DNA of 64,000 nucleotides from an uncultured Pelagibacteraceae bacterium (GTDB lineage: Bacteria; Pseudomonadota; Alphaproteobacteria; Pelagibacterales; Pelagibacteraceae), in the NCBI GenBank assembly GCA_902582315.1, contig CACHRP010000004.1:62001-126000 (forward strand), given 5' to 3'. How positions within the stretch are numbered: position 1 is the first letter of the stretch; every line of letters begins with the position of its first letter. A program made the translations under genes and the position numbers. This document shows positions 1-7,595 of this stretch, one piece after another. Under the pieces are notes generated by a model. It was given only the letters and a program-made list of their open reading frames with translations, made no database searches and was not told the DNA's origin.

Positions 1-451
1 TTCTGATCTGATATCTGCGAAAAACTCTATATTATTTTCAAATAATAATAATGGTTTTTTTTCTTTAGATGCTGATAGTGGCCTTGTAAACTGGAAACAA
101 AAAATTAACTCAAATATTAAACCAGTTTTTTTTAATGACTTTATTTTCACAGTAACTAATGAAGGTTATTTAGTAGTAATAAATAATGAAAGTGGAAATA
201 TAGTAAGAAGTAACTATTTATTCAGCAATTTCAAAGAGAAAAAAAGAGAAAAAATTAAACCTATAGGGTTTATTGCAGGGCAAAATAATATTTATTTAAC
301 CTTAAATAATGGAAGACTTCTCGTTGTTGATATTAAAACTGGATCTGTAAATTCAGTATTGAAGATTGATAACGAGAAAATCTCCCCACCAATTGTCCAA
401 GGACAAAATTTATATGTCACAAAAAATAATTCTATTATAAAATTAGACTAA
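1..451 (+). CDS. PQQ-like beta-propeller protein, C-terminal part (5' truncated)
   Basis: The frame is open from base 2 to a TAA at 449-451, giving about 149 residues that enter from outside the window. The segment has repeated blade-like patterns ending in G-x-L/V-x-V (GYLVVIN near residue 58, GRLLVVD near residue 110) preceded by short strand-turn stretches, as in BamB / PQQ-repeat propellers. BamB-type lipoproteins help assemble outer-membrane proteins in the periplasm. The N-terminal signal or lipobox lies upstream and cannot be seen, so BamB itself is only the likeliest identity. The next gene starts on the base after its stop. Confidence 0.6.
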   Translation, partial: SDLISAKNSILFSNNNNGFFSLDADSGLVNWKQKINSNIKPVFFNDFIFTVTNEGYLVVINNESGNIVRSNYLFSNFKEKKREKIKPIGFIAGQNNIYLTLNNGRLLVVDIKTGSVNSVLKIDNEKISPPIVQGQNLYVTKNNSIIKLD

Positions 452-880
452 ATGTTTTTAAAATTACTTGAAAAACTGGGCAGAAAAAAAGTTGTTTTAG
501 ATAGGGGCCCATCCCATCCAAAGTATAATGAAGCTAAACCATGGATGAATAGATATTATTTACTATTTAGAAATCGACCAAAATGGTTTCCATTCAATAT
601 TTTAATTCATGAAATGCTAGATAATGATCATGGTGATGGCGTTCATAATCATTTATTCCCATATATAACAATTATTTTAAGAGATGGGTATTATGAAACT
701 TTAAAAACAGGAAAATTTTGGAGGCCACCTGGCTACATTGGTTTCAGATCCGCTAATAATTATCATAGGGTTGATTTAAAACCTGGTACAAAACCAATGA
801 CAATTTTTATCTCTGGACCATTTGGTTTAAGAAAAGGACCAAGATCAGAATACGGGATTGATTTCAAAAAGAACAAATGA
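452..880 (+). CDS. Small cupin-like metal-binding protein, function unknown
   Basis: This 142-residue protein has the look of a single cupin barrel: an HNH pair at residues 65-67, a glutamate at about 82 and a later histidine at 105 (motif YHR), which are spaced like the metal ligands of cupin motifs 1 and 2. There is no signal peptide. Its ATG follows the previous stop directly and its stop overlaps the next start (ATGA), so it is probably translated together with both neighbours. Substrate and reaction cannot be told. A distant relation to Asp/2OG oxygenase folds is possible. Confidence 0.6.
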   Translation: MFLKLLEKLGRKKVVLDRGPSHPKYNEAKPWMNRYYLLFRNRPKWFPFNILIHEMLDNDHGDGVHNHLFPYITIILRDGYYETLKTGKFWRPPGYIGFRSANNYHRVDLKPGTKPMTIFISGPFGLRKGPRSEYGIDFKKNK

Positions 881-1296
881 TCCAAAAGTTTTTCAATTTG
901 GAAATTTCTACGAACGGACAAAAACTTTACAATTTTACAGAAAAAACTAATGATTGGATCAAAGATAACGGATTTAAAAATGGGATTTTAAATATAAGCA
1001 TTCAACATACCAGCGCATCTCTAATTGTTCAAGAAAATGCAGACCCAGATGTACAAACCGACTTAATTAATTATTTTGATAAATTAGTTCCAATGAATAA
1101 TAAGTTATACGTACATACCGTTGAAGGAAAAGATGACATGCCAGCTCACATCAAATCAGCTTTAACAAATAATCAAATATCTTTAAGTGTTAAAAGTGGA
1201 AATTTATTATTAGGAACTTGGCAAGGGATATATCTTTTTGAACACAGATTAGAACCACATAAAAGAAAACTTATACATCATTTTATTGGAGATTAA
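877..1296 (+). CDS. YjbQ / UPF0047 family protein
   Basis: The 139 residues match the YjbQ (UPF0047) family along the full usual length. The family signature H-T-S-A-S followed by E-N-A-D-P lies at residues 44-57, and the C-terminal G-T-W-Q-G ... F-E-H-R block closes the fold. Members have weak thiamine-phosphate synthase activity in vitro, but the physiological role is not settled. The start overlaps the previous stop by four bases. The gene converges on the photolyase gene and the two overlap by four bases at 1293-1296. Confidence 0.85.
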   Translation: MIQKFFNLEISTNGQKLYNFTEKTNDWIKDNGFKNGILNISIQHTSASLIVQENADPDVQTDLINYFDKLVPMNNKLYVHTVEGKDDMPAHIKSALTNNQISLSVKSGNLLLGTWQGIYLFEHRLEPHKRKLIHHFIGD

Positions 1297-2714
1297 TTTT
1301 TTTTAAGACTTTGAAATGCGTTTAAAGCTTCCTGTCTAGCAACTTCATGTTTTACCAAGGGAGCAGGGTAGTCTTTACCTATTATGGTTTTAATTGCTTC
1401 TTGATATTTTTTCTCCATTTCCCATGGTTTATGAATAAATTTTTTTGGAACTTTTGTTAATTCAGGCACCCACTTCTTAACATAGTCACCGTCTTTATCA
1501 AACTTTTCACCCTGAAGAATGGGATTAAAAATTCTAAAATATGGCGCTGCATCTGCTCCGCATCCAGCAACCCACTGCCATTGTGCTACATTGTTTGCAG
1601 CATTAAAATCTAATAAGCAATTTCTAAAATGTTTCTCTCCCTCTTGCCAGTTAATTCTTAAATGTTTTACTAAAAAAGATCCAACAACCATTCTAATTCT
1701 GTTGTGCATCCATCCAGTTTCATATAGTTCTCTCATTCCAGCATCAACTATTGGGTATCCAGTCATCCCTTTTTTCCATGCTTTTAAAAAATTATTATTT
1801 TTAACCCATGGAAATCGATCAAATTCTTTTCTAAGATTACCACTTAACATTTGTGGAAAATTATTAATTAGGCTATGAGAAAATTCTCTCCATCCAATTT
1901 CGTTTATATATTTTTTTATACTAATATTTTTTTGTTTAATTTTTGAACATTTTTCAAATATATTTTGTACACTAATTTGACCATTACGTATAAATGGTGA
2001 AAGCTTTGAGGTACCTTTTTTTGACGGAAAATCTCTATCAGTTTCATAATCACTTATATCTTTTTTAATAAATTCGCTCAAAACATTTTCAGCTTGGGTT
2101 TCTGATGTGGTCCAGTAATTTTCAAACTTTTTGTACCAGTTTTTTTTGGGAAGTATTTTATCTGAATTAATACCTCCATTAAAAAAATTTTTAGCTTTTT
2201 TTATTTTTTTTACATTTGAACTTTTTTCAGGAACTTTTTCTAAGTAAATTCTTTCAGCATTTCTCCAAAATGGACTATAAACTTTAAAAGGTGTCCCATC
2301 GCTTTTGTTTACTTTATTAAATTCGTTAAGAACATTTCCTTTAAAGAATTTAAAATTTATTTTTTCTTTTTCAAAATATGAAATTAATTTTTTGTCTATA
2401 TCTAACTCATCTGGTTCATAAATTTTATTCCAGTAAATACTTAATACTTTTTCTTTTTTGATTTTAGAAAAAAATTTTATTTCATCTGAATTAAAAATCT
2501 CTAGATTAATATTAAATTTTTGTAAATCTTTACTAAATTCCTTAAGCGATTTACTTATCCACCACTTTTGTGCCTCTCTTTTTTGATCAAATTTTAAGTT
2601 GTTGTATATATAGATTGCAGATACAGACTCATGATTATTTGTTGCATATGACAATGCTGGATTATTTTTTATTCTAAAATCGTCTCTTATCCAAAATACT
2701 GCGTGTTTACTCAT
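1293..2714 (-). CDS. phrB: Deoxyribodipyrimidine photolyase (cryptochrome/photolyase family)
   Basis: This 473-residue protein repairs UV-induced cyclobutane pyrimidine dimers using blue light and FAD. The N-terminal antenna domain begins with the typical W-I-R-D-D-F-R motif (about residues 8-14). The C-terminal FAD domain contains the family blocks D-A-G-M-R-E-L, W-M-H-N-R-I-R-M and N-N-V-A-Q-W-Q-W-V-A-G, with D-A-A-P-Y-F-R-I-F-N-P after them. Length is normal for class I photolyases. It is the last gene of the minus-strand run that starts near gmaS, one base after the lyase-like gene. UV repair fits a surface-ocean bacterium. Confidence 0.93.
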   Translation of the reverse strand: MSKHAVFWIRDDFRIKNNPALSYATNNHESVSAIYIYNNLKFDQKREAQKWWISKSLKEFSKDLQKFNINLEIFNSDEIKFFSKIKKEKVLSIYWNKIYEPDELDIDKKLISYFEKEKINFKFFKGNVLNEFNKVNKSDGTPFKVYSPFWRNAERIYLEKVPEKSSNVKKIKKAKNFFNGGINSDKILPKKNWYKKFENYWTTSETQAENVLSEFIKKDISDYETDRDFPSKKGTSKLSPFIRNGQISVQNIFEKCSKIKQKNISIKKYINEIGWREFSHSLINNFPQMLSGNLRKEFDRFPWVKNNNFLKAWKKGMTGYPIVDAGMRELYETGWMHNRIRMVVGSFLVKHLRINWQEGEKHFRNCLLDFNAANNVAQWQWVAGCGADAAPYFRIFNPILQGEKFDKDGDYVKKWVPELTKVPKKFIHKPWEMEKKYQEAIKTIIGKDYPAPLVKHEVARQEALNAFQSLKKN

Positions 2715-2715
2715 T

Positions 2716-3858
2716 TTATTTAAGTGTTTCGTTACCTAATGAAATCATTTGTTTGTAAAGTGTTGTATCTGTGTCTCCCTCACAACCAATTAACAGAACA
2801 TTTGATTTCTCATTTAAGTCTAACGATTGCTTAATTTTTTTGTTATTACAACTCATTATCAAACTAATTATACTTGGCGCAGAACACTCTCCACCTATTA
2901 TTTTATCATTGCTAAATTCACCTTTAGCTAACATTGCTACTGTTGTTGCTATGTTATCATCTGACAAACTAAGACAATTATTTACAGAATTTTTAATTAT
3001 TTGCCATGGGACCAAAGATACCTCTCCGCAGGACATACCACCCATTATACTTTCTTTTTTTATGTCCACTTTTGTGAGCTTAGAATTGTCAATGCTTGCA
3101 AGTACACAATCTGCGCTTTCAGGTTCGATAATAATTATCCTTGGTATTCTTTTAAAATATCTTGCAACACCAGCAATAACTGCTGAAGCCATACCTCCAA
3201 CACCTGCTTGTAAAAAAATATGTGTTATATAATGGTTAGTTTGTTCGGATATCTCTTTAATCATCACTGAATATCCTGACATTGTCAATTTTGGAACAAG
3301 CTCATAATCTTGCCAGGCAACATCTTGAATAATTTTCCAATTATTTTCAGTTGATTGCTTTATGCAAGCTTTAAGAGAGTCGTCATAATTTCCTTTAACT
3401 CTGATAATTTCAGCACCAAAGCTTGCAATATCTTTTGCTCTACTTTCACTTACATTCTCACTTATAAATATTTTACTTTTCAATCCTAGTCTTTGAGCTC
3501 CCCAAGCTACTGATTTTCCATGATTACCAGCTGTTGCAGTTGAAACAATAATATCTTTATTTCCAGCAGAAATTTTTTCTACAGCATATGCTCCCCCAAG
3601 AGCTTTGAAAGATTTTAATTTGAATCTTTTAGATTCATCTTTATAAAAAATTTTATTTAAATTATAATTTTTAGACAATTTATTTAAATCAATAAGTGGA
3701 GTAGGTTTATATCCTTCCCAATTTGATATTGATGAGTAAGCATCATCAATAAAACTTTTTGGTAAAACTTTTAAAATTTCTTCACGACTAAAATTATATT
3801 TTTGATTTGATATGAATTTACTATGTGACCAGCTATCAAATACGTTTCCTGATTGCAT
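2716..3858 (-). CDS. PLP-dependent diaminopropionate ammonia-lyase-like protein
   Basis: This 380-residue protein belongs to the tryptophan-synthase-beta / fold-type II PLP family. The Schiff-base lysine is expected at about K85 in a S-F-K-A-L-G-G motif, which resembles diaminopropionate ammonia-lyase (YgeX/DpaL) more than threonine dehydratase. A glycine-rich phosphate loop (G-V-G-G-M-A) and a G-G-E-C-S-A-P-S block follow. The known enzyme turns 2,3-diaminopropionate into pyruvate and ammonia. It starts one base after gmaS ends, so it is probably co-expressed with methylamine assimilation. A different amino-acid substrate, releasing ammonia in the same pathway, is equally possible. Confidence 0.75.
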   Translation of the reverse strand: MQSGNVFDSWSHSKFISNQKYNFSREEILKVLPKSFIDDAYSSISNWEGYKPTPLIDLNKLSKNYNLNKIFYKDESKRFKLKSFKALGGAYAVEKISAGNKDIIVSTATAGNHGKSVAWGAQRLGLKSKIFISENVSESRAKDIASFGAEIIRVKGNYDDSLKACIKQSTENNWKIIQDVAWQDYELVPKLTMSGYSVMIKEISEQTNHYITHIFLQAGVGGMASAVIAGVARYFKRIPRIIIIEPESADCVLASIDNSKLTKVDIKKESIMGGMSCGEVSLVPWQIIKNSVNNCLSLSDDNIATTVAMLAKGEFSNDKIIGGECSAPSIISLIMSCNNKKIKQSLDLNEKSNVLLIGCEGDTDTTLYKQMISLGNETLK

Positions 3859-5184
3859 TTAACAATCTAAAGTATTTAATTTTTCCCAATCTGTTATCGG
3901 GCCTTTTTTATCAAAATTTTCATTTTGGAAGAAACTTCTTATTTCCTCTTTTTTTAGTTTAATATAGCTATTTATAACTGTTTCACCAAAAGCGTCTTTA
4001 ATAATTTTATTTTCCTCTAATTTTTCTAAAGCCTCTTCAAGATCATCCGGTAGTTTATCAAGATCAGGATAATTTTTATAATCAGTGTACATATTGCATG
4101 TTAATGGCTCACCAGGGTCGAGTTTCATGTTCATTCCGTGTATACCTGCAGCAAGTATTCCCGCTTGTAAAAGATATGGATTTGAGGATCCGTCCATAAG
4201 TCTAAGCTCAAATCTTCCTGGATCTGGTATCCTAATCATATGAGTTCTATTATTCCCTGTGTAAGAGATGCTTGATGGTGACCAAGAAGCACCAGATTTT
4301 GTTGGAGGTGCATTAATACGTCTGAAACTATTTACAGTTGGATTGAAAAAAGCAGATAGTGATGCTGCGTTTTTCATTAAACCACCTAAAAAATTGTAAG
4401 CTAATTTACTTAGTCCATACCTATCTCCACTTTCTAAAAATTTATTATTTTTCTCATTCCACAAAGAAATATGAGCATGGCAACCATTTCCTGTCAGGTT
4501 TTCAAATGGTTTTGGCATAAATGTAGCTCTTAAACCGTGCTTTTCAGACAAACTTTTTACCATAAATTTGAAAAAAACATGCCTGTCTGCTGTTGTAAGA
4601 CAATCAGAGTAGTCCCAATTCATTTCAAACTGACCATTAGCATCTTCATGATCATTTTGATAAGGACCCCAACCTAATTCAATCATACAATCACAAATTT
4701 CTTTTATTAAATCATAACGTCTCATCAATGCGGATTGATCATAACAAGGTTTTGATTGCACATCTCTTTGATCTGCAATTGATGCTCCATCTGATGAAAC
4801 TAAAAAATATTCACATTCTACACCAGATTTCATAGTTAATTTATCCCTAGATAAAATATCAATTTGCTTTTTCAGCATTACTCGTGGTGAAGCCTCTACT
4901 TGTTTTCCATCCATCCATAAGTCTGATGCAAGCCAACCAACCTCTTTATTCCATGGAAGTTGAATTAAACTTTCAGGATCAGGAATTGCAAACATATCAG
5001 AGTCTGCTGGAGTCATATCTAGCCAAGTTGCAAAACCAGCAAAACCCGCTCCATCTTTTTGCATTCCAGAAATTGCACTTGCAGGTACAAGTTTTGATCT
5101 TAATACTCCGAAAAGATCAACAAAACTTATTAAAAAATATTTTATTTTTTTTGTCTTCGCTATTGTAGAAAGGTTTTTTGACAT
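3859..5184 (-). CDS. gmaS: Gamma-glutamylmethylamide synthetase (type III glutamine synthetase family)
   Basis: The 441 residues closely resemble GlnT/GmaS proteins from methylotrophs: an N-terminus with K-I-K-Y-F-L-I-S-F-V-D, G-F-A-T-W-L-D-M-T-P-A-D, then glutamine-synthetase active-site blocks N-D-H-E-D-A-N-G-Q-F-E and N-G-C-H-A-H-I-S. GmaS joins methylamine to glutamate with ATP, the first step of the N-methylglutamate pathway. mgsABC lie 2.4 kb upstream on the same strand and an ammonium-transporter gene lies between them. It follows the 53-residue membrane-protein gene by 19 bases. An ordinary glutamine synthetase is the alternative, but the overall sequence and context favour GmaS. Confidence 0.8.
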   Translation of the reverse strand: MSKNLSTIAKTKKIKYFLISFVDLFGVLRSKLVPASAISGMQKDGAGFAGFATWLDMTPADSDMFAIPDPESLIQLPWNKEVGWLASDLWMDGKQVEASPRVMLKKQIDILSRDKLTMKSGVECEYFLVSSDGASIADQRDVQSKPCYDQSALMRRYDLIKEICDCMIELGWGPYQNDHEDANGQFEMNWDYSDCLTTADRHVFFKFMVKSLSEKHGLRATFMPKPFENLTGNGCHAHISLWNEKNNKFLESGDRYGLSKLAYNFLGGLMKNAASLSAFFNPTVNSFRRINAPPTKSGASWSPSSISYTGNNRTHMIRIPDPGRFELRLMDGSSNPYLLQAGILAAGIHGMNMKLDPGEPLTCNMYTDYKNYPDLDKLPDDLEEALEKLEENKIIKDAFGETVINSYIKLKKEEIRSFFQNENFDKKGPITDWEKLNTLDC

Positions 5185-5203
5185 AAATTATTGTAGCACA
5201 ATA

Positions 5204-5365
5204 TTATTTAAATAGAGATAAAAAGAAATCTTTGTAATAAATGAAATTTATTACAACAATAATTATTATTGCTAAAACCACACCATATATAGCCTTAGGC
5301 CATGCAAGCCTAGACATTTTACTAGGAGTTTTATTTAAATTTTCTTGATTGTTATTTTCGTCCAT
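5204..5365 (-). CDS. 53-residue single-span membrane protein
   Basis: The start is taken at the ATG at 5363-5365, which opens M-D-E-N-N-N. The reading frame extends upstream only through a terminator-like hairpin and is not needed. Residues 1-27 are hydrophilic and residues 28-45 form one hydrophobic helix (V-V-L-A-I-I-I-I-V-V core), followed by a short basic tail. I recognise no family. It sits between the amtB/73-residue pair and gmaS and is preceded by a hairpin 9 bases from the ATG, so its expression may depend on readthrough. It could be an accessory subunit of the transporter. Confidence 0.55.
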   Translation of the reverse strand: MDENNNQENLNKTPSKMSRLAWPKAIYGVVLAIIIIVVINFIYYKDFFLSLFK

Positions 5366-5374
5366 GATTTTAAA

Positions 5375-5404
5375 AAGGGCACACACCAATTGATGCGTGC
5401 CCTT
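5375..5404 (-). terminator. Rho-independent terminator or attenuator after the 73-residue gene
   Basis: Arms at 5375-5382 and 5397-5404 (AAGGGCAC / GTGCCCTT) form a perfect 8-bp stem with a 14-base loop. On the minus strand the stem is followed by five T residues. It lies between two same-strand genes, so it should lower transcription into the 53-residue gene and gmaS. Confidence 0.7.
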
Positions 5405-5412
5405 AATTTTAA

Positions 5413-5634
5413 TTACCCGTCGGTAATATTGCTTTTCCAATCATTTGGACCACGTCTTTGCCTTGCAAGTTTTTCAAGCTCTTCTTTTTCTTGCTTGGCA
5501 GTAATGACATGCCATCCAATCCAAATAATGATGGCCAGAATAACTAATATTCCTTCTGACCCCACACCTGGATAAATAGCACCTTTGACTTCAGAGGCGC
5601 TTAAATGATCTATCCAGTTTGTTACTGTTGCCAT
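5413..5634 (-). CDS. 73-residue single-span membrane protein
   Basis: The ATG at 5634 is preceded by a strong AAGGAGG ribosome-binding site at the right distance. The protein has a short polar N-terminus, one hydrophobic helix at about residues 25-44 (I-L-V-I-L-A-I-I-I-W-I-G-W) and a charged, probably cytoplasmic tail rich in K, E and R. No family is recognised. It begins only 12 bases after the true amtB stop, and the strong RBS implies high expression. A regulatory or structural partner of the ammonium/methylammonium transporter is a guess from position only. Confidence 0.65.
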   Translation of the reverse strand: MATVTNWIDHLSASEVKGAIYPGVGSEGILVILAIIIWIGWHVITAKQEKEELEKLARQRRGPNDWKSNITDG

Positions 5635-5646
5635 ATATTATCCTCC

Positions 5647-7048
5647 TTATCTAGTTGCTGAGGCTACCGATTTTTCATCGTCTTTTGCAGCCTCCATTAT
5701 TTCGTAGTCTAATCCAGCAATTTCCGCTTCTCTTGGAATTCTTAATCTTCCAACTCCATTGAGAACTTTTGCAATTATATATCCTGGTATCATTCCCAAA
5801 ACAAAAAAACATTATTATTGCTCCGATAAACATACCTAATGGATTTATTGATGCATAAGTTGATCCGTCCCACATAGCTCCAACACTGTAACCTGATGAT
5901 GGATAACCATTTAAAACAAACCCACAAATCACTAAACCTACAAATCCAGCATAACCATGAACTGCGACCGCACCGACTGCATCATCTATCTTGAACTTAC
6001 GTTCAACCCAGTAATGCATTCTGTATGCAATAACAACACCGATCATACCAATTATCATTGATTGAATTGGGTGATATAAATCATTACCTGCAGATGCACA
6101 GATAACTCCAGCTAAACCAGATGAATATGTCCAGAAAGGATCTCCTCTAGAAACTACATATCCAGCCAATAAACCTCCAGAAAGCGACATCAAAAAGTTA
6201 AAAGTAATACCACTTAGTGTAGTAGGAGTTACATATATATTTGTTGCGGTAAAGTAAGTCACACCTTCCATTCCATACTCTGGACCTAAATTGAAAATAG
6301 GAATATTACATGCAGCATAGAAACCCCAGAAACCGGTATAAATTAAAAACAATCCGATTGTAACTAACCAAGGATTTCTTGGTCCTATATTTCTAGGTTC
6401 TCCGCTTGATGTAAATTTACCTATTCTTGGACCTAAAACGACTAAAATACCCAAAGCAAATCCACCAGCTATTGCGTGAATTACTCCAGATGCGTAAGCA
6501 TCATGATATCCAAGTAGTTTAAGCATCCAACCGTCAAAGTGCCATCCCCATGCAGCATCTATAGTCCAGAAAACAGATCCAATTGCAATTGCTAGTATTC
6601 CAAAAGCAAATGTTGTTATTCTTTCTATAACTGCACCGGATACAATTGAAGCGGCCGTCCATGAGAAAAGTAGAAACGCTGCCCAGAAAACTCCACTAAT
6701 ATGATCACCCAAGTTTACAGCCATTAGCTGACTTGTAGCGACATAAAATTTAGCACTAAAAGCAGAGTCGTCAGTTATTAAAGCATCGCTTCCATTCATT
6801 ATCGATGGTGCAAGACCTGGTCCTGTTGGAAATGCCCAATAAATCCACCAACCAAATAAAAACCACGTAACTGTTACCAAAGGTATCAGCATTGTATTTT
6901 TCATTAGAGTGTGTTGATGATGTTTGTATCGGGAAGCTCCAACTTCATACATACAGAAACCCACGTGAATTAAAAACATGAGAACTACTGTTATCCAATA
7001 GTAAAACTCTGTAAATATGGCCGTCAATGCACCTAGTTCGTCAGTCAT
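5647..7048 (-). pseudogene. amtB: Ammonium/methylammonium transporter, frame broken near the C-terminus
   Basis: An Amt/MEP/Rh transporter with about 11 membrane helices. The two pore histidines are visible in G-V-I-H-A-I-A-G-G and A-V-A-V-H-G-Y-A-G. The start has a strong GGAGG site. After I-I-M-F-F the frame slips within seven A residues at 5803-5809 (T7 on the coding strand) and runs to a stop at 5675. Removing one base restores a natural ending (F-V-L-G-M-I-P-G-Y-I ... A-S-A-T-R) and a TAA at 5647-5649. The length 5647-7048 is 3n+1, as expected for one inserted base. The gene is probably intact in the living cell. Its place between mgsABC and gmaS suggests uptake of methylammonium or ammonium. 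Confidence 0.85.
5803..5809 (-). other. Homopolymer tract carrying a one-base frameshift in amtB
   Basis: Seven A residues on the plus strand (T7 in the coding sense). With six, the amtB frame continues into a normal Amt C-terminus. With seven, it reads into a short unrelated tail. This is a sequencing or assembly indel, a genuine mutation, or a slippage site. Confidence 0.8.
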
Positions 7049-7185
7049 TTCAAACCTCCATTTGTTATAACAAATTAAGAATATATTATTTGATGGTTAA
7101 GTTAGTACAATGCTTAAAAACCTAGATCGAACGCAAATAATAAAATTAAAAACAACCTGCAGTAGATGAAAATTGAGATAGATTC
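7049..7185. promoter_or_regulatory. Spacer upstream of amtB, probable promoter region
   Basis: This AT-rich 137-bp gap lies upstream of amtB and downstream of the 135-residue gene. The only clear signal is the GGAGGTTTGAA ribosome-binding site next to the amtB ATG (GGAGG at 7055-7059). I see no convincing hairpin terminator or riboswitch, and no clean -35/-10 pair. Confidence 0.35.
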
Positions 7186-7593
7186 TTAAAACTTTCTATA
7201 AGCTTTTTTAAGATCGACTAAAGGATGATTTGGAGACATTTGAAATTTTACAAGCAGTTCTCTTGCTATCATGTCTCTATCTTGTTGATTATTAGGAAGT
7301 TTAATTTTTTTAGGTATAGTAACCCAACCGTTTGCATTTCTATCAAATACTGCTGGTCTATCTTCTTCATAACCCATATGTACATCTTCAAGCCAATTTA
7401 AATCATCCCAACCCATTGCATCGATATATTTTTTTAAAAATGGAGTTAATCTAGAGTAGTCAGGTAAAAGGTTTACATCGTATCTGTATCCTATTGTTTG
7501 ACCAATCATTTTTTCTCTAGCGGTCTCTTTTTTCTTACCTAGCTGACCTTTTACTTCTTTAACTTTTTTTTTATTTTTCTTTTTTTTTGCCAT
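7186..7593 (-). CDS. 135-residue basic protein of unknown function, coupled to mgsC
   Basis: The protein starts with a very lysine-rich stretch (about residues 2-24), then a region without membrane helices or signal peptide containing D-D-L-N-W-L-E-D-V-H and A-R-E-L-L-V-K-F. I do not recognise a family. It begins two bases after mgsC ends, so it is the last gene of the glutamine-synthetase-like/mgsABC operon. The basic N-terminus could contact nucleic acid or be a flexible tail. A shorter start cannot be excluded because the lysine stretch is simple A-rich sequence. Confidence 0.65.
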   Translation of the reverse strand: MAKKKKNKKKVKEVKGQLGKKKETAREKMIGQTIGYRYDVNLLPDYSRLTPFLKKYIDAMGWDDLNWLEDVHMGYEEDRPAVFDRNANGWVTIPKKIKLPNNQQDRDMIARELLVKFQMSPNHPLVDLKKAYRKF

Positions 7594-7595
7594 TT

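Noticed and set aside
1519..1878. 119-residue plus-strand reading frame
   Set aside because: It lies wholly antisense within the photolyase FAD domain and has no recognisable features.
5413..5440. Joining the two small membrane-protein frames into one gene
   Set aside because: They are in different contexts with a terminator between them, and the upstream part of the 53-residue frame runs through the hairpin without a start signal.
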